From: Thysanoteuthis rhombus
Taxonomy: Eukaryota; Mollusca; Cephalopoda; Oegopsida; Thysanoteuthidae
Direction: 5' to 3'
NCBI GenBank assembly: GCA_963457665.1
Contig: OY735207.1
Span: forward strand, 32,719,578-32,783,577
DNA length: 64,000 bases
The position numbers and the translations under genes were made by a program. The stretch's first letter is position 1. Each line of letters begins with the position of its first letter. Shown here one piece after another: positions 26,801-40,500 of the stretch. The notes beneath the pieces are model-generated. The model saw only the letters and a program-made list of their open reading frames with translations. It searched no databases and had not been told where the DNA came from.

Positions 26801-29800
26801 CTCCTATTTGGTTTTTCATTTGAAAAAATTGTCTTGTGGCAAAAACGATTTGAATAAAAAAAAAACTTGCATTGACCACAGTTCACACGTGTGTAAATAT
26901 TGTAGCTGTGTTTCAGTTTAACTTTCATTTGTTTAGCACAAACTTAGCAGATATATCATAATTCCATTTATAATTTTATGCTGTATTTCAACTACTAAAC
27001 ATAGAAAAAATTGAATCATTCGCTATTAAATGCTGGATCTTGTTTTTCTTGCATTGGATATGATCAAAAGGTTTCCATTTACATAGAATCCGACTTTTGA
27101 TGTTTTTTAGAGGATCGTAATGTTTTTATTCTTTTCATTTTGATAAATATTAAAAAAAAATATATAACTGTCATGTACGTATAAATGTGAAATTGCTTTT
27201 AATTCCTTTCAACCAAGATCATTTATATCTTTGAACACAAAATAAAAAAGTTTCCTGCTACATTTTTTCTTTTGTAACACTCATCTTATAAATTTATAAG
27301 CTAAAATAATGACGAAGAATAGTTCTCATTCATTCCCCACAAGATGTGTGAACTTTTGCTCAAATTGAATAGAAATAGCAGAAAACTAAAAGTAGATCAA
27401 CCAAATTGCTAAGCTTACAGAAAAATTACAAGTAGCTCTAATTATGAAAATCTATCAACCCTGAGTTCCACAATTCCATCTCCATCCGTGCAGTTGTTTT
27501 TCTACTTTTACTGAAATATCTGTATCACAATCAATAATAATGTTTGAAATAAAAAAACAAAAGCATATCACTACTAGCCTGTTGGTCTACCTAAGAATAC
27601 TGATACAGGAATGATGCCGGGAAATAGCTTGTGTATTTCTGATCCTCCTCAAGTGTTTTGCAAAGGCTTCAACAAAAACCACAATTGTTTCCTTGAATGA
27701 GACTAAACTGTGATAATGTTATTGAGCTATGGTTCTATTATGATAGTGTCACTGTTATAACTTTGTTACTATGTTATTACAGCTGAAAAGCCGAAGAATT
27801 GTCCTATCTCGCAAGGTTAACAAAATTGCTCAAAAGTTCCTGTATCTGCCCTCAAACTTAATCAATTGTTCCTTGGCCCATCCTTCCAAAAAATGCCATA
27901 GGAATCATTGAGTATTTTGGGAGATATTGTGTGGATAAACAGACAAACAAACAGATTGACAAATGTGGGTGAATACATAACTCATGTCCAACTTCATAAC
28001 TAGTTCCTAACCCTTAGGTTATGTAATTATTTACTCCTTTCTCAACAGTTAAATGATGAAAATCTCAATAACATTTGTCAGTTCAACTTTGAATCCAGTT
28101 TTTAACCTTTTGGACTTATGTTTTATTCATTGCATTGTTATTCAATAGAGGCTGACCTGTCTTTTTTTTTTCTTTTTTTCTTCTTTCTCTCTTTCCTCCA
28201 ACAATAGCAGTGTTGGATTATTTAACAATTTTCAAAATACTTCATTTTATGAACTTTTTTCAACTTCCAGGTCGTAACATGATTTGTTGTACCGCAACAT
28301 GTTTGAAGTTAAATGTGTTGCATTTAATTTTAATGCATTCCTTTTTTATTGGAAAATCAAGCTGAATAATCTCTCACAGTAAATGTCATATTCTTGTTGT
28401 AAAAATCTTTTTTCTTGTAGTGCTTAGTCTGTTTCTGGAGAAAAATGCCATAGGTTCATAGCCATGACAATATAAAGAGATTAACTGTATGACAACATGC
28501 TTAAGTGATTGGTTTCTTTGAAAGGGGGTAAATCATTTCTAGGAGAACCTGCAACAAAGAAAATAATGTTTATGATAAATCATGAGGATTCTCACAAGGT
28601 GGGGGGAGTATGATATATATAATTTTAACTTTTTTTTTTCAATTTTTTAGATGGACTATATGTCATTGTTTGAAAACGTGAATCGAAGTGCAGATAACCC
28701 AGTGACCAGCATTGTTGCTCTCCTTGCTGCAGCAGAAGCCATTGGAAAAGTCAAAGAGGATATCAATGATGACAAAACTATTCTCTTTACATTCTTCCAA
28801 GGAGTAAGTATTTATTTACAATATGTAGTCTCTGAAAATGCACCATCACACTCAAAAAAACAAATATCCAAACATCATGTTTAATCCGATTAGTTGGTAT
28901 TATAAATGTTTAAATCATATGGGAAGATTATCTTGCACTATTTTTCCTACCTACCTAGCCAATCAAAATTTGAAACTCTTGCTTTTACATGGGTTCTAAT
29001 GCTGATGCTGGGAGCTATTCAATAATTTGCTGGATATTCTTTGTATATCTTGAGATCCTGATGCAAAGCCTTGGTGTAACTTGGCGACCAATCAGTGAGG
29101 ACCTTACAGTGCATGTTCGAACACTCTTGTGTGGGTTATTCAATCCGCAATGGAATACAATTGAGTGAGTTTGTGATACTGTCTGACCATCGCATTCTTA
29201 TGACTGAATGCAGGTCAGCAACCCCTACAGTCTAGATTTTGCTCCCTGTGACTTCTGGCTTTTCATCTTTGAAAGGGAGGACATTTTAGACCACAGATGA
29301 ACTTAAGGAGAATGCGGCAAAGCAGCTAATGGCGATTCTGAAAGAAGATATAGTAGAATACTTAGAAAAGCAGAAGGGATGCTGGGAGGAGTGTTCAAGT
29401 GATTATTTGAGGATTAATATCAAAGTTTAAAGAAGCATAACGAGATAATTTTTGAACCCATTGAATTTTCATCAGAGCAACTTTTTTTATAACTTGAACC
29501 ATTTCTTTTTGAAATTCTAGCAGAAAAAGTGCATTTCTGTTCAAAATAAATGCTTGAAGGTTGGAAGTGAGAAGGGGCATTAGAAAGAAAGAGAAAAACA
29601 GTGGTTTTGAAGAGAAAAGGGTGTAATTAGTGAGTGGGGCTGGGAGATGAATGATCAACAGATGAATGTGTTACTGCACTTGAAAAGAGAGTCCAAAGAA
29701 GTTGTGAAGTCAAGGGTGACAGTGAGATGAGCTTACAACACATGGTGGGAGGGGAGAATGAGTAGTCATGTTTGTTCTTAGCTTTTTTTTTTTCTTTTTT

Positions 29801-31339
29801 ACCTTTCTTTTAACTATTAATTATCATTTTAACTTCAGAAAACAATATATTATTATATTATTTGAATATATGTAGGAAATTAGGAAAAGACATCAGTTAG
29901 GATTAGTTATGATCTTTACAAAAATAATAATTATGCAAAATAAGTGACGCTGCGAACTGTTTTGCATAGATATTGTTACCATACGTAATAAACGCTGTGT
30001 GAAGAATTGACGGTTAGTTGTATTCTTGTCAGAAAAGATCATGAAGGTGTACTTCTAAGAGGATTTACGATTATTAGAGTTAGTCAGAACAGATCAAAGG
30101 AAGTAATAATTATTTGTTGTCATAGTGAACCTATGCAAACATGCACGCAGATACCCAATTCTATATCTACTTTAATAATGAACAGTGATTTTCTTGCTTT
30201 GCTAGTCATAACATTGGACTCTTCCACTGACAGGGGAGGGGGTAAAATTCTGCTGAAAAAATATTTCCTACCCGTTTTCAAATTATGGACTCTTATGTTG
30301 TTGTTTTTTTTTGTTTTTTTATTTTTTTTCCCAAACCATCTTAATCCAAATATATCCATGAATTTTTTTTTTTTCTCCAAGATTAACAAATAGATCATGG
30401 ATCAGCAAGCTAAACCTACTGGATAAGATTATCAAGTAGATCATATGAAAAACAAATGGATCAGGACACATGTTGTAGAGCAAGGGTCATCGAGCTGAAC
30501 CCGTTGGCTGTTTTCAATGGTTTTGATCCACATTGGATCTCCCACTATTGATGGTCTAGTACAAAACATACATGACAATGGATAACATGGAAAAGAAATG
30601 GTTTGGAGCACATGTTAGTTAGCAACGATCAGCAAGCTGCTATTTACCTAAACCACCACGAAGACAGGATGTAACACAAGGTTGGTCTAACCTGGGGAAA
30701 CATACACGCAAACATGTTGGAACAGGAACCACTGAAAATTTTCATAAGACATAAGAGCACTTTGTGGTCAAGGCAAATCCTAATCTCACTAGTTTAGACT
30801 ACACAGGCCAATGCTAAGGGCGTCACTTCTCCTTCCGTCTTGTCAGAAATCATCCTCCTTTCACGAATTTGGAGGATCAGCGAGCTAATCTTGCTGGACT
30901 TTGTTTGTGGGTTCAATCCTCATTAGATCTCCCACTATTGATGTTCTGGTGTCAAACTATGTTGAGCAATCGTATGAAAAGAAAAGATCTGGATGCTAGT
31001 TGTATAGCAATGATCTGCAAATTAATCTTGCTGACTGTTGCTAGTGGCTTAAGTCTTCATTGGATGTCATCGTAAAGTTTCATAGCAATTTACACTGTTG
31101 ATATACTTGTATAAAAAGCAGTGTGACCTTTTCGTTTTTCTTTTGGTAAAACTGGATTTTTCCACTCAGGGTGAAAAATCTTGTGGAAAGAAATACCTCT
31201 TACTCACCATTTGAAACAAGGACTCTTCAATGACATACACTATATTATTTTTCATAGAAATTCAAATATATTTAAATTTTCTCTAGGTCATCGAGTGTGT
31301 GTGTGTGTGTGTAAATAAAAAAATAAATAAAATAAAAAG

Positions 31340-31426
<87 letters not shown>

Positions 31427-32456
31427 CATTTTATTTTATTTATTTTTTTTTACACAACCCAAATTCTTATCTCTTCCAACATAACAGTATGTATTTAGGA
31501 AATGGACATTTTGGTCCAACAGAATGAATTATAAATTGAATTATATTATTTTTTGGTCCTACAGAATGTATTATAAGTTGCTTTATATTATATAGAATTC
31601 TGTCTCATTCTCAGACTTCATTTTTTAGCCAGGCTTACAGATAGTTGGACATTTCTGACCAAAAAATGGCCAAATGTAATTCTGCACTATACTCCAAAAA
31701 TAAGGATTTATTATAAATACTTCTCCAACAAAGTTAGCTTACCTCAATCAATCTTATATTTCAAAGTCCTAAAGCGAAGGTTCACCAAAATTTGTTTGAC
31801 CATTGACCCCTCATGTTGTTATTCTTACCTACTTATTCAAACTATGCACTCTTCCCAGTAAGAAAATTTTGGTCAAATGCCCTAAGGACCAAGGTGGATT
31901 GGAAACATTTGTGAAGGACGAAAAGATGCATATATTACATTAATGTACCCTCAGGGCCAAAGAGACAGTTTTACTGGCTATCTCAGTGAAAGAAGTTTGG
32001 GTTCAAGGCTTCCAATCTCACCCCATAAAAACCCATTTGCTAAACATAATCAACATGCAAGCTGAAGGGCTGATTTGATCCAGGATTTACGTACGTGTGT
32101 TTATTTGTGTATGTATATATTTATTTATTTTTTTGCCAGGAAGCATTTGATTACATTGGGTCAAGCCGCATGGTGTATGATATGGAAGTTGGCACCTTTC
32201 TTGAGAAGGAAGGTAAACATGGACTGCATGCCCTCAACCTTGATCACTTGTCTCATTTTATTGAGGTGAGCCAACTTGGTTTCCAGCAGCCAAATGAATC
32301 CAAAGTTTGGCTCCATTCAGATCCTCTCAGCAGGGTCAACATTTCTAAGCAGGTAGGTAAAACACTTTCGCTTTATCCTTAATGTTGGTGAGAATTTTTT
32401 TGTTTAATTGTTTGTTTTTTTATGTTGGATTTTCATAATTTGGGAAGGTTTTTTTG

Positions 32457-32489
<33 letters not shown>

Positions 32490-33720
32490 GAATGCAAGTC
32501 AATTAAGCTTTTAGCATTTGTTACTTTTATTCACACCTCATAGGCTCAATCCAAGCCTTGTCCAATGATATTTTTAGGAAATGGCGCTAATCCTTTTCTC
32601 TCTCTCTCTGACTTTGTGTGGTCATTTCAAAGCGTTAGTTACTTTACTGATATTTCTGGTGTATAAAAACAGTGATAAAATGTTTTTATGACCTAATTCT
32701 TATGATCTTTACTTTATCTTCTTGCTTTGATTTCATCAGGCTGATCACAAATGTTAGATTTTTTTTTAAAAAATTTCTTTTCTTTTTAAAAAAAATTCTT
32801 TTCAGATTGAAGACTTAGTCAACCAAATCCAAAGAATCGGTCAGCAGTTGCATGTGTCTGTGCAAGAACCCAACCATTCTCAACCTCTGCCACCATCATC
32901 ATCACAGAGATTCCTACGCAAGACCCTCCTACCAAGTGTAGTATTTGCTAACCATGAAACGCAATTTAGCAATATGTAAGTGTACCCTAGAATTTGTTAA
33001 AATTGTCAGATTGATATTTGTTCTTTGTAGCTGACTACACACTTGTAGTCTGTATTATGCTCCCACGTTGAACTCTAAACCTGCTACTCAATAATAATAG
33101 GACCTTAGGCTAAACTTTCCATAAACAGTGAATATACTTTTTGCAATCAATGTTTGGATTGTGACAACTTCATATTGCTTATTTCACAATTGCAGCAAGA
33201 TATTATTTGTAGTCAAGTAGAGAATTGCAATGTGGAAAGAGAGCAGTGTTTTTGAAAATTAGGGTTTATGGCATTTTTTTATAAATAAGACTGACAAAAG
33301 AAAAATTCTATGCTAATTGTCTTTCTCTCTTTTCAGTTTCTATAACAGTATGTTTGACATGGGTCAGCTTATAGGAGTTGATTTCCCTCCTTCGGGTAAT
33401 CCAGATGACCTTCCCATTACACATCAAGCCCTCTTACTCACTAATATTTCTACAATCTTGGCTCGAACCCTTTATGAATTGGCTACTAACGGAAATAAGT
33501 CCCAAATACAGGCCGACAGCAAAACAGTAAGTTCATTGGTTGATTGAATTGCCATAAGGAATCCAGTTGCATAAATGCCTCAGTCTTCTCACTTTATTGT
33601 TTTTCTCCTGCTTGTATTTTGTTTAAATTTTTTATTTTTTATTTATGAGGTGTATGAGCTTTATATATGACAACTATTTATTTTATGTATGTATGATGAA
33701 CTTATATGAATTCAAGACAT

Positions 33721-33796
<76 letters not shown>

Positions 33797-36700
33797 GCAT
33801 GAAGTTTCTGATACATTTTCAAAAGATCATTTAATCATTATTAAACAGCCTTGAAATCGATAGAATTTAGATCAAATAAATTACTAAAATGATCAATAGG
33901 TATTAGTTTCAGTTACCTTTTCATGTTATTATACTCACATTCCATAAGTAATAAATTACCTCAACAAAATGATAATCCTTAATTGCAGAAACCTATATGC
34001 AAGAGTAATGATGTGTTAGTTGTCAACACCTGTGGAAGTTTTACTAGTTGATATAATTTGCTGTTGCCGATTGTATTTTGCATTTTAGGTCACCCGTTTA
34101 CTGTACTGCTATATTCTCAACAGCAACTGCCCAATGTTTCACATGATCTTAGATGAAGAAACTAGTCACAAATTCAGTAAGTATTTGATTCTATTTCTTT
34201 GTTGCTCTCATAAAAGATCTGCCACAAAGTGTAATATTTTTCAAATGGCCTATATGGCTCTCTGAATGGATCTTACATTAGGTGCAGTGATTCCACTTCC
34301 TTTTTTTTATCTTGATATTTGTCTATATTCATCTTGTTGGTGTTGTAAACACAAGTCAAAAACATGCTTTTTTTCCCATCCTTCCAGTAGACATAATCTT
34401 AAAATTCAGCAGTGGCTTACAATAATACAGATTAACAATGAAGTTGGAGAAATGTTACTATCGCCACCAACAGAAAAGTTGCACACTGGTCCACTTCGCT
34501 TAGACTTTAGTGTGTGAGATTTGGCCACTGTATCAAGCAGATGAGGCTAGTATAGGTGCATTTGACTATAAATGTATGTGGCAGAATCAGTGTAGCAAAT
34601 GGCAGGACATGGTGCCCGACACAGAAATTTAGCTGCACTTCTTAGGAAAGCCTCGTCTTTCATTTAGTGTAGTTGCAAGGAGCTCCCTTGATGATTTGGA
34701 AGGAGTGCCACAAAAACTGCCATCCCCATTGCTGCTGTCAGTTGCAGTGCTTTTCCTGGCTGGGGTGGGAAGGAAAAAAGTCCGAGTGAAAACAGTGCTT
34801 CAAGAATATAGTTGACAGCAATGCCCAAGCCAAGCTGACGATATCTCATATTTTTGGGATAATAGTTAATAGAAAATGTACCTAGCTCCACATTATCGTA
34901 AAAGTGTTGTAATCAGTATTCATTACACTTTCACGCCTTTGCTACTGATAATATATCCAGCAGCATGGATTGATCTTAGAATGTTATGATATGCATCAAT
35001 GTGACGTGTTAGTTTTTTATTAAATTGTCTTCATTAAAAAGTTTTAGCTTTTTTTAATCCTTAGATTTTCCCCCAAAGTTATTCTCCTTTTATATTTATG
35101 ATCTGATTTGATATCACCTCCTGAAATATAATCAGCAAGCCTGTTCGCTCATTTCATAAAGAGTAGTTGTATATATTAGGTTTGATTGCCAGTTCTGAAA
35201 CAGAGTACATCTATAGTGCAGGGTGGCATAACTGTTACCAGCACAGAAATCAGAATTGATGAATTGAATTTTGGCTGAGGCTGCTTGCATTCAATTCACA
35301 CTGATGCCCTCAGAAAAGGCATGGGTCCACTTCTCTCTCCAGCTATGAAGAGGGTTAGGTGTTGGGCTAGCAACTCCACCCCATACTTTGGTATACAAAA
35401 TGCTGCATCAACACCCTAGTGATTGCCATTGACATGGTGGTGTTATGACCTTACTCTCTACAAAGAGTCCACAGGAATTAACAAAAAAAAGCATGGCCAT
35501 TATAGAAGAGTCTGTTTGCCATAGAACTACATTTATGTTTGTATTGCTTGAATCATCATTACTGAACCAATTTAATTTAGTATTTCAAAATTGTTTTAAT
35601 TTGTATTTCAGGCAAAATTCTCGAGATGAATTTGTATGTGAGTGTCAAGAATAACCTCAAACCCCTGACATATATCACTGAGACGATGTTGGCTTATTTT
35701 CTGGGAGATAAACTTGAAAATGTCTCCAAGAGTCAATGCAAAGCAATGACAAATGGGGTAAGTTTCTAAACATTTGTCTCATTTTTGTCTCCACGACAAA
35801 TGTGTCAAGAATCTCAGCACATTGCATTTTGCCTCTTCGGTGATTTAAGATTTCTCAATCATTAAGGTTTCCTTGTCTTCGTTGTTTTTATTCCAATGTT
35901 TCTTCTACTGTATCCATTAGCCTTCCTCAAATATCTGTCGCTTTGTTAACCTCTCTGGAATACAATACTTCATTTGTTTATTCTGAGAAGTACGCTGTTC
36001 TCATTCCTTACCTGTCATGTTGAATGTAATTTTCAGGGAAAACTGGTAACCATCAATTCTTGTGTGATGCTGCTCTTCCCCTTAATTAAGCTTTTGTGGC
36101 CCCTTGGACATATATATCTCAAGGTTTCTGACTGCTGTCCTCTTTCAGAAGTCTTCTCTAACATAAGTGTCACATAGAATTAAATGAGATTTTCCTGACT
36201 TTTACAACCACAGGCAATGATGTCATGATAGAATGAAATCCACACAGAAATTAGTTCGCATTACATGACTGAACAGGAAAGATATGTAGGTGTGATCTTC
36301 TGATTTTTTGTTTCTAACCTAAGGGTGAGAAAATGTCACTAATTTTCATATATATTATAGATTTATGATCTAATTATTATATGAAAGTGTATAAAGTGAG
36401 AAAATAATTACATATATTCTTTGTAATGTTTTGGGGGCACCTTGTATAAAAAGTCAGGCATTAAGCACCTTGAATAAAAAGCCAGGCATTGAGCACCTTG
36501 ATAGGTTAGTCTTGAAGAGGTTAAGAATGTGTTTATTCCTGCACTACCTGACTCAAAGATTGAACACTCAAATTCCAGGGAACCAGATGAACTTTACCAT
36601 TGCCTTTATCAACTTGATCTTTGAATCAAACAAAGGATTTTATTTCAGTACCGTGATGGTAACTGAATGTAGCATATATGTGAGAAAATGCTATAAAGAC

Positions 36701-37535
36701 AAAAAGAGAAACCGATCTGAAAGCATCATTACATGATAGTAACAACACTTCATCTCAGAAATTCTGGCAGAAACTGCATGATTAGTTTTTCCTCAATGAA
36801 GTAACAAAACTGATAACATATTTTTGTTTTGATGCCTCAATTTGAAAAGATGTAAATGATTGCTTTGTATGTGCAAAAATGTAAGTTTGGTGCGTCATAG
36901 GCAAGTATAGTATTTTGGCAATTTCGTTTAGTTCTATTAATGAAGTAACTCCTATGTACAGTGGTCCCACTCTTAAGTGATTTCTCTCATAAATCTACCT
37001 TTGTATACAAGTACTTTTGCTTGGTTTCAATATTTTGCCATGTTAAATTACTTCTCCTGAATACACAGCTGGCAGATACTTTTTTTGTGACTGAAACCCC
37101 CATCTCTGCCCCCTCTCAAGCAAAGTTATAAATATATATGTATATATATATATATATTAGAGAAAACGGAGCTGCTGCAGGAATTGAACCTGCCACTGAT
37201 GAGGTAACCGCTTCAACGTTGCGATGTACTTGATGCAAAGGCCAAATACCTACTTTCAGTCCAAATTCTCGTCTCGTTTATTCTCGGTCTTTTTCGTCTC
37301 TTTTAACGCAACTGAGAAAAGGACATATCTGGTCCAACAGAATGAATTATGAATTGCGTTATATTATACGGAAACTCATTTGAAATGATCTCCTGTTGTG
37401 ACAAGATTAATATAGCATTCAATTAAGACAACATAAATAGAACAGACAATTGAAGAAAATTGGGCTGCTGCAAGAATCGGACCAGATTGGGTAGCAGCTT
37501 CAACATAGCAATGCACTTACCATTGTACTAAACAG

Positions 37536-37589
<54 letters not shown>

Positions 37590-40500
37590 TATCATATTGA
37601 AATTTTATATTTGAAATGATTTCCTGTTATTACATGGTGAATATATGTGATGATACATTCACCATATAATAATGAGAGATCATTCCAAGTATAGAGTTTC
37701 AATATAATCTATCTGATCAAATGGTTTTATTCATCCAAAATTTGAAGAGAAACTGCTTGTTGATTGGACTGGAATGTTTCTTTTTCTGGTTGGTTTGAAA
37801 AGATGCCTGAAAAAACTTAGTTTCTTGTTAGCAACGATACTACTTTTGCATGGGATTTATGCTCAAACTAAAGAGAGCATAATGTTGTCTGCTATAACTG
37901 AATGTTTGTATGACATTTTTACTGGGGTTACAGTGTGGTGCACAGAAGGTTTTTGGTAGGCTGTTCCACTTGCTGTAAAGGTGTGGTGGTGATAACTATT
38001 GGTAACGAAACAAAGCTTGCAGAGAATCCTGGACCTGAGCTTCAACTCTTTTGAAGAGGCAGCAGGTTTCTACAGCTGGTTGGGAAAACCACTTAGAGAA
38101 GGAAACTCAAGCAGAAAACCTACAAACTCCATTGGTGCTGATGTGAGAGCTTTTCCATGCATCTGCCTCATGGGCCACCTGTAGACCTGCCATGAATGTG
38201 ATTAACCCTTCTAAATCTTTGTTTGCAAAGCCAAGCTTTGACATGATCTGTCAAACTCTTGATTTCAAAAAATGTTTTTGTTTCATTTCTAATGTGTTGA
38301 TTTTTTTTTTTTTTTTCAAAAGTTTTCCTAAAATATCATAATTGACTTTAATAAACTGCCAAAAAAATAGTAAAATTGTAATAAATAACAATTTTTGATG
38401 ATCGTTTCAAATTTATTGGATCCTAAGTTGAATTATTGGTGTTGCTAACCTGTTCTTTTGTTTTGTTTTTGTTTTAAGTTAAATTTGTTCCTTTCTTCTT
38501 TTTTTTCTTCTTTATTTCTACTCTTCTTAGCCCTAATCATTCATAGTAGAAACTTTGCTCACACAGTCCACTCAACGGGTAGGGAAAACAGATTTTTTGT
38601 TTTTTGAAAAATCAGGCAAGTGGCTGAAATAGCTGTTTATTTTATCTCTGTGTACGGGCTGTATCAAAGGAGTCAGTGGAGTTTGACTCTGAAGCAGTCA
38701 GTTTTATTCCTACAAGTATCTTTCAATTTTTACAGACTAAAAGAGCCCACTGGATGCAAGGAAGTGGTGATCCTCGGCAAGGTTTCTGTTTGGTAGCTGT
38801 GACTCGATACAGTGAGGCTGTATCTCCTGCTTTTATTATTGACGGTAATTTCTTTTCCCTTGGATTTTTCTTTTCTAAACTAATTCAAGTTTGGGTTGGA
38901 TGTACCTTATGAGGATTTTTATCAGATACCAGCGCTGGATACCAGATAATCTGGCTGAACAATATTTATGATGATACGAATATAATTTTTGTAAAATCCT
39001 TGAACGAATCTATTCATGATGGGACTATAACTTCTAAGATTTCAGAACTAAGTGAGATATGCTGAAATATATTTTTAAATAGTATATTTTTCATGCTTAG
39101 CACTTTTAATATGAAAAAAATGGGTGAACTATAGATTCTCAAGAAATATGTTTTTGAAAACTTCATATTTGAAATAAGTAAAATTTTCATGTTTAGTGAA
39201 ATTTGTTATTGTATAATTCATAAAACTTCCATCGGAGACCCAGGAGGAGGATTTTAAATCATCCCCCACCCTTCTTATTTAATTGTATCCCTGTTCTAAG
39301 ACCTAATGCTCATATAGGAAAAATAATATAAATCATTTTCATAGAGAAAAATGAAGCATTTCTGTGGGAAAATGGCATAAAAAATCATTAACAATGTGCT
39401 CAGTAAAGGGTTGAAATGCTGTACTAAAATCATCAATATGGTAATTCAGCCTTCAAAGTATCTCATTTGGGTTGTCTTATTACTATAATCTATCGAGTTG
39501 AACTACTCAGAAATAAATTAATTCATTAAAATAACTCAGAAAATAATTTCAAGTTTTGTATTTCAATAAATTATTTAGATTCTAGCGTTTGTTTTTGTTA
39601 GTCCTTTTTGTGCTGAGTTAATCGTGCCCCAAGCAATTGTCTGCAGAAGAGTCAGTGTTCAATTGTTGGTGCTAAGTAGACATGCAAGAAGTATTTGAAC
39701 TGTCCTAGCACATACCTAGCATTTCAAAAATTTTCATGTTTTTTAAATTTATTCATAAGACAACAATAAGAGGAAAACCTATCTTAAAATAACTTGCCAT
39801 CACAGTCAATGATAGAGCTACCATAGTGTCAAAATTTGAAGTCCAGTAAAAAAAAGAATAAACATGGTCTGAATTAGGGCTGGGCGGTACATCAACTCCC
39901 AAATTGTTCTTGCATTTTCACCCCCACTTTCTTCTTTCACTGTTCCTTCAACAGTCTACATCATTAGGAAAATATTTTCTATTCGATTAGGATTTTTAGT
40001 TTTAGTTTTTCATTATCAGAGTATTCTGTGTATTACTCAGATATATATCATGAATCAGTATTCAGCCTGACAATACCAAGATATGAATTTTAGTCCATAT
40101 TGCCCCGTCCTAGTCTGAATATATTCTACTTATGACATCACTGGTGTTTTCCATTGGGAAGCATCTAAAATAGCGAGGAAAAAAACATCTAGAAACATCT
40201 AGATTCTGGAGTATTTAAATGTTATTAATAAACTTGTCAAAGAGTCATTCCGTGTGAAATCAACAATGGGTCAAACAATAATCTTCTCAGATTTTTTTTC
40301 AAATTTTGTACACTTATAGAATTAAATGAGACCAATCCAATGTTTTATTTCCTTGCTCAATCAGCTATGGGGATATGACCCACTGAACTTAGCCAGTTTG
40401 AAGAAATTAATGTCTGTGTCTAGAGAACACTTCAGATAATGCACAATTTGAATATATTTGATGTTTTTTTATATATTGTCTTAATTATAATGCTTACTCT

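Larger units (their letters stand above)
28804..32139 (+). other. NCSTN: NCSTN intron 7
   Basis: A 3.3-kb intron with a mariner-type transposase remnant (about 29170-29460), a degenerate tandem repeat (30400-31090) and a TA microsatellite (31340-31430). Confidence 0.7.
35758..38735 (+). other. NCSTN: NCSTN intron 12
   Basis: A 3.0-kb intron with two minus-strand tRNA-like SINE pieces (37155-37260 and 37440-37545), each next to a TA microsatellite. Confidence 0.7.

Noticed and set aside
30007-30393. A 128-codon + strand open frame in intron 7
   Set aside because: The second half reads through poly-T as poly-Phe. No domain was seen.
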